Assembly (NCBI RefSeq): GCF_021083305.1
Contig: NZ_JAJFAY010000001.1
Coordinates: 1,550,001-1,614,000 of the forward strand
DNA from: Haladaptatus sp. DYF46
Lineage (GTDB): Archaea > Halobacteriota > Halobacteria > Halobacteriales > Haladaptataceae
Length of the DNA stretch: 64,000 bases
Reading direction: 5' to 3'
Numbering within the stretch: the stretch's first letter is position 1; every line of letters begins with the position of its first letter. The translations under genes and the position numbers were made by a program. This document shows positions 33,028-40,327 of this stretch, piece after piece. The notes below the pieces were generated by a model that was not told the origin of the DNA, searched no databases, and saw only the letters and a program-made list of their open reading frames with translations.

Positions 33028-34255
33028 CAAACAATTCCTCACCCTCGACCATGTGCGCCTCCACGGCGTCCATGTCGAGCGTCAGGCCGAGACCGGGTTT
33101 CTCGGGAACGGTGATGTAGCCGTCCTCGATGACGTCCTCTTCCACGAGGTCCTCCCACCAGCCGAGTTGATAGGAGTGGTATTCGACGGCCAGCGAGTTC
33201 GGGATGGCGGCACCGACTTGGGCGCTCGCCATCGTCGCCACCGGCGAGGAGACGTTGTGCATGGCGACCGGCACGTAGTACTGGTTGGCCACGTCCGCGA
33301 TTTTGCGGGTTTCGCGCATGCCGCCGACCTTCGGCAGGTCGGGCGCGATGATGTCCACGGCGAGGTTCTCGATGAGACGGCGCTCCTCGGTGACTCGATA
33401 GCGGTTTTCACCGACGGCGATGGGCGTCGTCGTGGATTTCGTCACTTCCTCTTGCACTTCGAGGTTCTCCGGCGGAACGGGGTCTTCGAGCCACCACACG
33501 TCGAAGTCCTCGACGGCCTTGGCGAGACGCTGTGCGCTTCCGGCCGAGAACGACCAGTGACAGTCGAACGCGACGTCCGCGCGGTCCTTCACTTGTTCCG
33601 TGACCTTTTCCACGATTTCGGCTTTGTGGCGGATTTCCCCGTTGCGAAGGTGGCGATTCGCGCGGTCCTTTTCGAGACCCGAGGGGACGTCGAGGTCGAA
33701 CTTGAGCGCGTCGTAGCCGAGTTCGGAGACGACACGTTCAGCCTCGGCGGCACAGGCGTCCGGGTCCGCCTCGTCGGCGGTGTGACAGTCACAGTACACG
33801 CGAATCTTGTCGCGGTACTTTCCGCCGAGGAGTTGGTAGGCGGGGATGTCGAGAATTTTGCCCGCGAGGTCGTGGAGGGCGATTTCGATGCCGGAGATGG
33901 CCGTGATGGTGACGCCCTCGATGGAGCCTTCGCCGGACATCTTCTGGACGAGATGTTCGTAGAGTCGGTCGATGTCGAGCGGGTTCTCGCCGACGACGAA
34001 CGGCTTCATTCGCTCGATGAGTTCGGGGACACCGGCACCCCAGTAGGCCTCACCGGTGCCGACGATTCCGGCGTCGGTGTACACGCGGACGAGCGTCCAC
34101 GGGAAGTTGCCGTCGACCATCGTCGTCTGAACGTCGGTGATTTCGATGTCGCGCTTGCTTCCACGGGATGCCGTCGCACCCATCGTCTCGCCGGAGAGGT
34201 TGCGCATCGTGTACTCTGCGTTGGGGTCGTGCAGCGTCGAATAGTCGCGTCCCAT
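33017..34255 (-). CDS. gnaD: Enolase-superfamily sugar-acid dehydratase (gluconate/xylonate dehydratase-like)
   Basis: 412 residues, mandelate racemase/enolase superfamily. N-terminal capping domain then a TIM barrel with metal-ligand regions: ALKFDLDVPSG (Lys motif), VAFDCHWSF (Asp), WWLEDPVPPENL (Glu) and PIAVGENRYR (Glu). PVAMHNVSSP carries the catalytic His. The whole protein closely follows haloarchaeal D-gluconate and D-xylonate dehydratases of the Entner-Doudoroff-like and oxidative pentose routes, as I remember them. Substrate specificity cannot be separated by eye, so the symbol is tentative. TTTTACTC (34279-34286, minus) sits 24-31 bp upstream. The C-terminus ELFDEA overlaps the start of the repeat array. 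Confidence 0.82.
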   Translation of the reverse strand: MGRDYSTLHDPNAEYTMRNLSGETMGATASRGSKRDIEITDVQTTMVDGNFPWTLVRVYTDAGIVGTGEAYWGAGVPELIERMKPFVVGENPLDIDRLYEHLVQKMSGEGSIEGVTITAISGIEIALHDLAGKILDIPAYQLLGGKYRDKIRVYCDCHTADEADPDACAAEAERVVSELGYDALKFDLDVPSGLEKDRANRHLRNGEIRHKAEIVEKVTEQVKDRADVAFDCHWSFSAGSAQRLAKAVEDFDVWWLEDPVPPENLEVQEEVTKSTTTPIAVGENRYRVTEERRLIENLAVDIIAPDLPKVGGMRETRKIADVANQYYVPVAMHNVSSPVATMASAQVGAAIPNSLAVEYHSYQLGWWEDLVEEDVIEDGYITVPEKPGLGLTLDMDAVEAHMVEGEELFDEA

Positions 34256-34305
34256 ACCGGCGGGTACTCCGCCGGGAGTAAAAGTTCACGTGGTATCGTC
34301 CGTTA

Positions 34306-34431
34306 TTACTGGTGCACGTCGACTGGAACTTCCGCGCTGATCCACGCGTGGACGGAATCTTCGGTCCGAAGTTCGTATCTCCCGCGTCGATAGTACCCGA
34401 CCACCCGCGGTTCGGTCTGCTGTTCAGGCAT
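34306..34431 (-). CDS. Microprotein (DUF7331-like, 41 residues)
   Basis: Short ORF with haloarchaeal coding character: MPEQQTEPRVVGYYRRGRYE followed by ELRTEDSVHAWISAEVPVDV. It resembles haloarchaeal small proteins in which an acidic YE-type strand is followed by a WI(Q/S)S strand (I think the DUF7331 group). A TATA-like block (AATAGTAAGG read on the minus strand, near 34461-34470) lies about 30-39 bp upstream. Function unknown. No other gene competes here. Confidence 0.55.
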   Translation of the reverse strand: MPEQQTEPRVVGYYRRGRYELRTEDSVHAWISAEVPVDVHQ

Positions 34432-34762
34432 CTCGGTTACTCCTTCGACGCCTCACATCCTTACTATTCACCAGTTAACCGATTACGACCCGCGATAGGC
34501 CCACCGTTCTCGTCCGTCGAACCGCGTCCGATCATCTCCGCTCGTCGTCCGAACGGTCGCTCCCCGTATCGATTATACACCGACTAACCGCGATGACGGG
34601 TGCGAAACGGTCGATCGATTTACCGATGACGTGCGGTTTTGAGCCTCCATTCCCTCGGAACCGACCGCGAGAGCGGTTTCGAACCGTCGCTCCCGACCGT
34701 CGGCCGGAACTATCAGGAGTAGCACCGCTACTTTCAGGTGCCCCGCCGTTGTCGGCGATTCC
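34432..34762. other. Intergenic region with no recognised gene
   Basis: 331 bp. Contains an A/T patch GATTATACACC near 34570 and a small hairpin GTAGC/GCTAC near 34718-34730 just before the GH5-like gene. I see no convincing ORF on either strand. Confidence 0.5.
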
Positions 34763-35866
34763 ATGACTCATCGGTGTACGAGACGGGGGTTCCTCGCAGC
34801 CGGTGCCGCGTCCGCGGTTTCTCTCGCCGGATGCGTCGCCGACGCATGGGGTCCGCCGGTGGATATTCGGGGGGCGATGTACCTCCCGGCCCGAGCGATG
34901 AACTCCTTCCAGATGTGGCACACATACGAACGCGGCGTCACGGAGCGCGACATGGGGTTCGCCGACCGACTGAACCTGAACGCGATTCGAACGTGGTTGA
35001 GTTACGAGGCGTGGCAGGAGGACCGAGCGTCGTTCGGCCGCGCGCTCGACCACTTCCTTTCGACCGCCGACTCGCACGGCATCCGGGTCCTCCTCGGCGT
35101 CTTCGAGGGAGTGGGTCGTCCGCCGACGCCGCAGAACCTGCACGACACCGACCCGTGGACGGGAACGTCGGTCTGGTCGCCGGGAAAACGAGTGATGCGA
35201 AACGCCGACAAATGGGACGGGCCGAAGCGATTCACCGACTGGGTGATGAACCGCTACCGCGACGACGAACGCGTCCTCGCAATCGAAGTGATGAACGAAC
35301 CCGGATGGCGGCCGTGGAAGAAGCGGTTCGCCCGCGAGATGTTCGAGTTCACGCGTCAGCGGCGTGGCGACGTCCCGCTGACCGTCGGCGCGACGAGTTT
35401 CGCAAACGCCACGGACTACTACGACTGGGGAATCGACGTGATACAGTTTCACTACAACTACCCGAACACGACGGACATCTACAGCGGCGTTCTGCAGCAA
35501 GCGAACGAACTCAAACGGAGCGTCAACATGCCCGTCTGGTTGACCGAGTGGCAGCGCGTCGCCGACTTCGGGTGGGGACAGAAGGAGGTGTCCGTGGCCC
35601 AGCGCGGCCCGGATTACGCGTCGCTCGCACCCGTCATCAAAAAGTCGGGCGTCGGCAACTTCTTCTGGTCGCTCATGCTCAAACCGGCCTACATGCTGAG
35701 CCAGCGAAAGCGCGGCATCCTGAACGGCGTCTTCCACGAGGACGGTGCGGTCTGGAGCACGGAGGACGCGAGCGCCCTCAAGGCCATGTCCGGCGACGGC
35801 GAGTTCGACGGACGGGAACGAAAGGAGTGGCCCGACTGGGCGAAGGAGGTCATTCGGAAGGCGTGA
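34763..35866 (+). CDS. Tat lipoprotein with GH5-type glycoside hydrolase fold
   Basis: 367 residues. Twin-arginine-like signal TRRGFLAAGAASAVS ends in the lipobox LAGC (Cys24), so it is anchored outside the cell membrane. The catalytic domain has the hallmark EVMNEPGW (proton donor Glu179) and WLTEWQR (nucleophile Glu262), spaced as in clan GH-A/GH5 retaining glycosidases; FHYNYPNTTD adds a His-Tyr pair before the nucleophile. The likely substrate is a beta-linked polysaccharide such as mannan or cellulose, unproven. Convergent with the next gene, overlapping by 17 bp at 35850-35866. Confidence 0.83.
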   Translation: MTHRCTRRGFLAAGAASAVSLAGCVADAWGPPVDIRGAMYLPARAMNSFQMWHTYERGVTERDMGFADRLNLNAIRTWLSYEAWQEDRASFGRALDHFLSTADSHGIRVLLGVFEGVGRPPTPQNLHDTDPWTGTSVWSPGKRVMRNADKWDGPKRFTDWVMNRYRDDERVLAIEVMNEPGWRPWKKRFAREMFEFTRQRRGDVPLTVGATSFANATDYYDWGIDVIQFHYNYPNTTDIYSGVLQQANELKRSVNMPVWLTEWQRVADFGWGQKEVSVAQRGPDYASLAPVIKKSGVGNFFWSLMLKPAYMLSQRKRGILNGVFHEDGAVWSTEDASALKAMSGDGEFDGRERKEWPDWAKEVIRKA

Positions 35867-36698
35867 GTCCGGCGTACGCCATCACGTCGCCGTGGTCGAA
35901 GTTCCCGTCTCCGTCGAAGTCGAGGGCGGTCCGCTGTTGTTCGGGGATGTCGGCGAATCCGACCGTCTCGGCCGCGGCGACTATCGGGAGCGACGCGGCG
36001 TCCACGACGCCGACTTTCCCGTTACCGCTCACGTCCTCGTAACGTCCGTCGCCGTCGGGGTCGAGCGGTGGTCCGACGGTGAACTGCACGCCGAAGACGT
36101 TCACCAGCGCCATCGGCGCGTAGATGTCGATGGCGTCGTTGTGGTGGATTCGATTGCGGTGAATGTCGTCGTCCCACGCGTCCGCGAGGACGAGGCCGCG
36201 AAGGCCGTCCCTGACCGTGTTGTTCACTAACCGAGCGTCGGCGTCGGTCACGCCGATTCCGATGGCGTTGTTGAAAGTGACGACGTCGCGCACCGTCACG
36301 GCGGACGAATCCTGTACGTAGACGCCGCGATTCCAGTCCTTCGTTCGGAGGTTTCGTACCGTCACGTTCGACGCGCCGTCGACGTGAACGCCGCTGGTGT
36401 CGCTGACGCCGTATCCGTCCAACGTATGGCCGCCGCCGTCGAACACCACGTCATCCGTGCGGATTTTGATACACCCCGTCGAGATGGCCGCCTTCCCGTT
36501 GTGGATGTCGTGTGCGAGGACGTAGCGTCCCGGTTTCGTGATTTCCGTACAGGAACCGACCGTCGTGGCGGTTTGCGGTGCGGTTGCCGTGGCCGATGTG
36601 GCGGTCGCGCTGGCGACCGGTGGACCGCCGACGTGGGCGGCACCACCGACGACGCAGAGGAGAACCAACCCGACGACGAGAACGCGCGAGGGAAGCAT
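35850..36698 (-). CDS. Secreted right-handed beta-helix protein with dockerin-like C-terminus
   Basis: 282 residues from the MLPSRVLVVG methionine. Sec signal, then a parallel beta-helix with repeated short strands (GVHVDGASNVTVRNL, GVYVQDSSAVTVRDV, IGIGVTDADARLVNN), the NosD/pectate-lyase-like pattern. The last 70 residues carry two EF-hand-like Ca2+ loops, DPDGDGRYEDVSGNGKVG and DFDGDGNFDHGD, the layout of a dockerin or cell-surface Ca2+ module. Possibly a polysaccharide binding or lyase protein. The in-frame ATG at 36710 is excluded by the TATA box TGTTATAC (36722-36729), 24-31 bp from 36698. Convergent with the GH5-like gene, 17-bp overlap. Confidence 0.78.
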   Translation of the reverse strand: MLPSRVLVVGLVLLCVVGGAAHVGGPPVASATATSATATAPQTATTVGSCTEITKPGRYVLAHDIHNGKAAISTGCIKIRTDDVVFDGGGHTLDGYGVSDTSGVHVDGASNVTVRNLRTKDWNRGVYVQDSSAVTVRDVVTFNNAIGIGVTDADARLVNNTVRDGLRGLVLADAWDDDIHRNRIHHNDAIDIYAPMALVNVFGVQFTVGPPLDPDGDGRYEDVSGNGKVGVVDAASLPIVAAAETVGFADIPEQQRTALDFDGDGNFDHGDVMAYAGLTPSE

Positions 36699-36721
36699 GG
36701 TCCCACGCACGACGGGGTTCC

Positions 36722-36729
36722 TGTTATAC
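36722..36729 (-). promoter_or_regulatory. TATA box of the beta-helix gene
   Basis: GTATAACA read on the minus strand, 24-31 bp before the ATG at 36698. It favours this methionine over the one 12 bp upstream. Confidence 0.5.
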
Positions 36730-36804
36730 GCTCTCCTCGTAAGGGTAGCCTACTCGGAAGAAAGGTCCCGTGTGAACGGGGAAACCGACCGTACGCGCCG
36801 ATAA

Positions 36805-37719
36805 TCAGAGCATGTCGAGCGCCCGAAGGTCGGATTCGAGCGCCGCGCGGTCGGATTCGTCCATCTTCCGGAGCGGACTCCGTAGCGGGCCGGGGGAGAA
36901 GTCCAAATCGAGCACGTCGAGCGCCGTCTTCACGCCCGCCATGTACGCCCCGCCCTTCAGCGCGCTCCGGATCGCATACACCTCGCTCTGGAGTTCGCGG
37001 GCCCGTTCCTCGTCGCCCTCGTCGTAGGCGTCGTAGAGGGAGACTATCAGTTCCGGGAACGCGTTCGCGACCGCGCTCACCGTTCCGGTACAGCCGAGTT
37101 GTAGCCCCGGAAGAATCAGCGAGTCGGACCCCGAGAGGAACGTCAGTTCAGGGTTGGCGTCGATTGCCTGTCCGAGCCACGGGATGTCCTTGCTCGAATC
37201 CTTGAGTCCGGCGAGGTTCGGAATCTCGGCGAGGTCGTCGAGGGTGTCGAGCGACAACGAGTTGCCCGTCTTGCTCGGGATGTGGTAGATGTACACCGGC
37301 AGATCGACGGCCGCACAGACCCGTCGATAGTGTTCGACCGCCGCATCGTGATCCAACGGGTAGTAGTACGGCGTGACGACGACGAGGCCGTCCGCGCCGA
37401 CGGATTCGGCGTGTTCGGCGTTCGCGACGGTTTCGTAGGTACTCGGCGCGCCGACGCCCGCGATGACCGGCACGTCGTCCACGGCGTCCACGACCGCTTC
37501 GACGACGCCGCGTTTCTCCTCGCCGGTCAGCAGCGGGAACTCGCCGTTCGTTCCGAGCGGGAAGACGCCGTGTACGCCGCCGTCCACGACGTACCGCGCA
37601 TGGGCCGCCGTGGCTTCGTAGTTCACCGACTCGTCCTCGTGAAACGCCGTAATCGTGGGCGGAACGACGCCGTGCAGGGAAAGCGGGTCGTCCGTCCCCG
37701 GTTCTGGTGCGTGCGACAT
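36805..37719 (-). CDS. DHDPS-family aldolase, probably 2-keto-3-deoxygluconate type
   Basis: 304 residues, DapA/NAL superfamily TIM barrel. GVVPPTITAFHEDESVNYEA, FPLGTNGEFPLLTGEEK, VYIYHIPSKTGN and AGLKDSSKD carry the GTNGE loop, the catalytic Tyr region and the Schiff-base Lys (in GLKDSS). The 2-keto-3-deoxy sugar acid produced by the nearby dehydratase (33017-34255) is the obvious substrate, so this would be the aldolase of an Entner-Doudoroff-like route. It could also be a lysine-pathway or sialate-type relative, but the context supports sugar acids. TATA-like CTTATTGG at 37744-37751 (minus) supports the start. Confidence 0.82.
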   Translation of the reverse strand: MSHAPEPGTDDPLSLHGVVPPTITAFHEDESVNYEATAAHARYVVDGGVHGVFPLGTNGEFPLLTGEEKRGVVEAVVDAVDDVPVIAGVGAPSTYETVANAEHAESVGADGLVVVTPYYYPLDHDAAVEHYRRVCAAVDLPVYIYHIPSKTGNSLSLDTLDDLAEIPNLAGLKDSSKDIPWLGQAIDANPELTFLSGSDSLILPGLQLGCTGTVSAVANAFPELIVSLYDAYDEGDEERARELQSEVYAIRSALKGGAYMAGVKTALDVLDLDFSPGPLRSPLRKMDESDRAALESDLRALDML

Positions 37720-37819
37720 ACTCGGACGCTCGTCCCCCGACCCAATAAGCGGTTTCGTCTCGGGAGCAGTTTTTCGAGACTGAGTAAACTTTTTGTTGCA
37801 GGGGTTCGAACGTGTGAGT

Positions 37820-38086
37820 ATGAACGTCACAGTCAAACTTACCGGCCCGATGGTCGCGCGCACCGGAACCCGCGACGCACGCGTGGCCGTCCCCGACGAG
37901 GCAACCGTCGAGGACGTCGTCGAACAACTCGGCGAGCGCTACGGCCCGCAAGTCAGCGCCGGAATCGCGGACGGACTCGGCATCCGATCGGACACCTCCC
38001 TCGTCCGGGAATCCGACCACGAACCGCTATCGGTTCACAGTCCCGTCGAAGCGGGCGACACCGTCTGCGTACAGGTTCACGCCTGA
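37820..38086 (+). CDS. MoaD/ThiS-like ubiquitin-fold protein without C-terminal Gly-Gly
   Basis: 88 residues. MNVTVKLTGPMVARTGTRDA, VPDEATVEDVVEQLGERYGP and EPLSVHSPVEAGDTVCVQVH have the strand-helix-strand layout of MoaD, ThiS and archaeal SAMP proteins. All such carrier proteins end in Gly-Gly, but this one ends VQVHA, so it cannot be adenylated and conjugated in the usual way. It may be a non-conjugating relative, or a structural or binding module. The ATG at 37820 is preferred over an upstream Met. Separate from the aldolase, which runs the other way. Confidence 0.75.
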   Translation: MNVTVKLTGPMVARTGTRDARVAVPDEATVEDVVEQLGERYGPQVSAGIADGLGIRSDTSLVRESDHEPLSVHSPVEAGDTVCVQVHA

Positions 38087-38111
38087 GTCGACACGACGCC
38101 TCCCACACTCC

Positions 38112-38130
38112 CGGTTTCTTTTCCGTTTCA
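38112..38130 (+). terminator. T-rich terminator after the MoaD-like gene
   Basis: GGTTTCTTTTCCGTTTCATC just after the stop. Archaeal U-tract type; no stem is needed. Confidence 0.4.
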
Positions 38131-38148
38131 TCTCCCTTCGACAGAAAG

Positions 38149-38156
38149 CTTATATC
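38149..38156 (+). promoter_or_regulatory. TATA box for leader ORF and membrane protein at 38178-38848
   Basis: CTTATATC lies 22-29 bp before the ATG at 38178, so transcription should start at that ATG, which begins a nine-codon ORF. Confidence 0.55.
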
Positions 38157-38177
38157 GGATTCTGACACGATACCGTC

Positions 38178-38207
38178 ATGAAGGCTGAACGAGCGGTGGT
38201 CTCGTGA
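38178..38207 (+). promoter_or_regulatory. Possible nine-codon leader ORF coupled to the next gene
   Basis: ATG AAG GCT GAA and five more codons encode MKAERAVVS, then a stop. The TGA overlaps the GTG start of the membrane protein gene (GTGA at 38204-38207). With the TATA box 22-29 bp before this ATG, the mRNA would be leaderless at the mini-ORF and the real gene would start by termination-reinitiation. Confidence 0.35.
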
Positions 38208-38848
38208 ATCGGCGGCGAGTCATCGGTGCGCTCTGCTTTCTCCTCGCTCTCGCGTTCGCGGCGAACACGCTCTGGTTGGTTCCCGACGGTAACGACCTCC
38301 GATACGAGTATCGGGCGGTCGAGTTAGATCACTCGCACACGACCCACTACGTTCGACAGTCCTCGTCGGTCCGATACTGCTCCCCGAGGCTCGCTCGCAC
38401 CTGCGGATTCGAATTCGCGGCGATACACGGCGGCGTTTCGGTCGGCGCTAACTTCTCGCGTTCGTGGTCCGACTACGAGTACATCCAGACCGGCGACGGG
38501 TTTTACGAACCGACCGTCGAGGCGAAAAACGGGACGACTATACTCACGGCGCGGAACGTCTCGTTCGCCACCGTGCTGGCGAACGTCACGTACGACCCGG
38601 AGTCAGCAACCGGTCGAGCGGGTCCCAAACTCCGGACGGCGATTCGAACGGGACAGGTCCGAACGGGGTCGGAGATACCTCGGCCTCTCCGCTTTCTCAA
38701 CGAGAGCGGCACCTACTACTATCTTCAAACGTCCCACGTCGGACCGGCCCATCCGTTCCTCGCCCCTCGGCTCTTCGCGATCCGCATTTTCCTGTGGCTC
38801 GCGACGATTCCGCTCTCCGTGGTCGGCGGCGCGTACTGGTACGACTGA
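38204..38848 (+). CDS. Membrane protein of unknown function, GTG start
   Basis: 214 residues. A hydrophobic N-terminal helix (VIGALCFLLALAFAANTLWL) acts as a signal anchor; the middle 150 residues are an external domain rich in N-glycosylation sequons and with two Cys pairs (SVRYCSPRLARTCGF). The C-terminal helix FAIRIFLWLATIPLSVVGGA is followed by a short tail. No family recognised. Start is GTG, overlapping the mini-ORF stop. A convergent zinc-type microprotein ends 3 bp beyond. Confidence 0.7.
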   Translation: MNRRRVIGALCFLLALAFAANTLWLVPDGNDLRYEYRAVELDHSHTTHYVRQSSSVRYCSPRLARTCGFEFAAIHGGVSVGANFSRSWSDYEYIQTGDGFYEPTVEAKNGTTILTARNVSFATVLANVTYDPESATGRAGPKLRTAIRTGQVRTGSEIPRPLRFLNESGTYYYLQTSHVGPAHPFLAPRLFAIRIFLWLATIPLSVVGGAYWYD

Positions 38849-38850
38849 GT

Positions 38851-38994
38851 TCAGAGGTACTCGCCCGGTGCCTCCTCGAACTCCTCTCGATGGTCGTCCG
38901 AACAGAACCGATACTGACGGCCGAGGTGGCGCGTTACGAACTCCGTTTCCCGATTCTCGTACAGTTCCGTACCGCAGACCGGACATTCATTCAT
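38851..38994 (-). CDS. YHS/TRASH-type zinc microprotein (47 residues)
   Basis: MNECPVCGTELYENRETEFV, then YRFCSDDHREEFEEAP. Four ligands C-x2-C and C-x3-H/C fit a single YHS/TRASH metal knuckle, a domain seen in archaeal copper and other metal proteins, here as a stand-alone small protein. Coding on the minus strand, it converges with the membrane protein gene. Too short for most gene finders. Metal binding is inferred from the ligands; a chaperone or regulatory role is possible. Confidence 0.7.
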   Translation of the reverse strand: MNECPVCGTELYENRETEFVTRHLGRQYRFCSDDHREEFEEAPGEYL

Positions 38995-39046
38995 ACCGAA
39001 CGGTTTGCGGGCCGAAGGAAAGTCCGCTGTGCCTGCATCAGCAACC

Positions 39047-40270
39047 CTATCCCAACCGCGCCAACCGATTCAAGGCGTACACCGTCCGAAGCACGTCACC
39101 CGCCTTCCCGCGGTCGAAGATGAGTTCGTCGGTACGGACCACGTGGTCAAGCACGTCGCCCGATGCGTGTTCCGGCGCGGCACCGATGCCGCAGTCGTTC
39201 TCGTTCGCCCACTGCATCACGCGAAGGTCGCTCTTGCTGTCGCCCATGACGAGCGTGAACGGATCCTCGACGCCGAGGACGTCCAACGCGGCTTCCACGC
39301 CGACGACCTTGTTCAACTCCCGGCTTCCGATCTCGGCGGCGTCGCCCTCGTAGTAGGCCACGTCGATTCGGTCGAAGGTGTCCCGCACGTCCGCCGGTAT
39401 CTCCTCGACTCCCGCGTCGGGCGTCCCACCCTTCGCTTCGAGAACGCCGCGAATCTCGGGGTCGCTGTCGGCGTAGTACGCTCGCGCCCACTCGCTTCCG
39501 TCCTCGACAACCGTCTCGCCGAGCAGGTCGAGTTGGTAGACCAGCGCGTCGTCGATGACCTCCACCGCCCGCGAACTCCCAGTCTCGAAGTTCGGCTTCA
39601 TCGTGATGTTGAACTCGTTGCCCTGCAAGTGGGTACACCGACGGAGTTCCTCCGGCGCGGACGAGAGCACCCGCGAGCGAACCGTGTCGAAGACGTCACG
39701 GATGTCCTCGTCTAGCTCCTCGAACAGCAACCGCTTCGTCTCCGCGCCGTGCCCCGGCGTGAACACGCCCGTCCCCGCCTCGTAGACGATGCTTACCGTC
39801 CCGGAGTGGACGATTTCGTTGCCGAGTCCCTGAATCGTGAACCCCTTCACGTTCTCCAACGTCTGACCCGTGCAGACGACGATGGGGACGCCCTTCTCGT
39901 GGAACTCGGTCAGCAGGTTGAGTACCTCCCGCGGAATCTCGTTGTCCGTTCCGCCCGCCGACCGAAGCGTCTCGTCCACGTCCAACACGAGCGCGTTCAC
40001 CGACCGGCCGTACTTCGAGTAGAGGTCGAGCGCGGTGAACGCCTGGTCGCGCGTGGCGTGGGCCGCCACGTCCGCGTAGGTTTCGCCCGCGTCGAATCCG
40101 TCCCGAATCTCGTCCTTCCGTCGCTCCAGTTCGTCGCTCGCGGACTGCCAGTGTTCCAGCGCGACGCGGGAATCGACCGGCGGAAACACGTCCACGAAGT
40201 CCTGATACGCTCGGAGCGTCTTCGCGTCGAACTCGTCGTAAAGCCGATAGAGGGCGTCGTAGCGTTCCAT
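39047..40270 (-). CDS. HAD-superfamily hydrolase with N-terminal extension
   Basis: 407 residues. A 90-residue helical N-terminus precedes the HAD core: motif I NALVLDVDETLRSAGG (catalytic Asp pair), motif II VVCTGQ (Thr), and motif IV VMGDSKSDLRV (Asp pair). The cap between them contains GETVVEDGSEWARAYY. Size and motifs fit a phosphatase or phosphomutase-like haloarchaeal member of unknown substrate. The N-terminal extension is not typical of the family and may be a regulatory or binding module. TTTATCC (40295-40303, minus) 25-33 bp upstream supports the start. Confidence 0.85.
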   Translation of the reverse strand: MERYDALYRLYDEFDAKTLRAYQDFVDVFPPVDSRVALEHWQSASDELERRKDEIRDGFDAGETYADVAAHATRDQAFTALDLYSKYGRSVNALVLDVDETLRSAGGTDNEIPREVLNLLTEFHEKGVPIVVCTGQTLENVKGFTIQGLGNEIVHSGTVSIVYEAGTGVFTPGHGAETKRLLFEELDEDIRDVFDTVRSRVLSSAPEELRRCTHLQGNEFNITMKPNFETGSSRAVEVIDDALVYQLDLLGETVVEDGSEWARAYYADSDPEIRGVLEAKGGTPDAGVEEIPADVRDTFDRIDVAYYEGDAAEIGSRELNKVVGVEAALDVLGVEDPFTLVMGDSKSDLRVMQWANENDCGIGAAPEHASGDVLDHVVRTDELIFDRGKAGDVLRTVYALNRLARLG

Positions 40271-40327
40271 ACTGGAAGTGGGTCGCTTTCCGGGATAAAG
40301 GTCGGGGGCAGTGGATGCGTTTGCCCG

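Noticed and set aside
37799-37815. A tRNA T-arm-like sequence (GGGGTTCGAACG).
   Set aside because: No D-arm, anticodon or acceptor stem surrounds it; it is just the 5' flank of the MoaD-like gene. No tRNA was found elsewhere.
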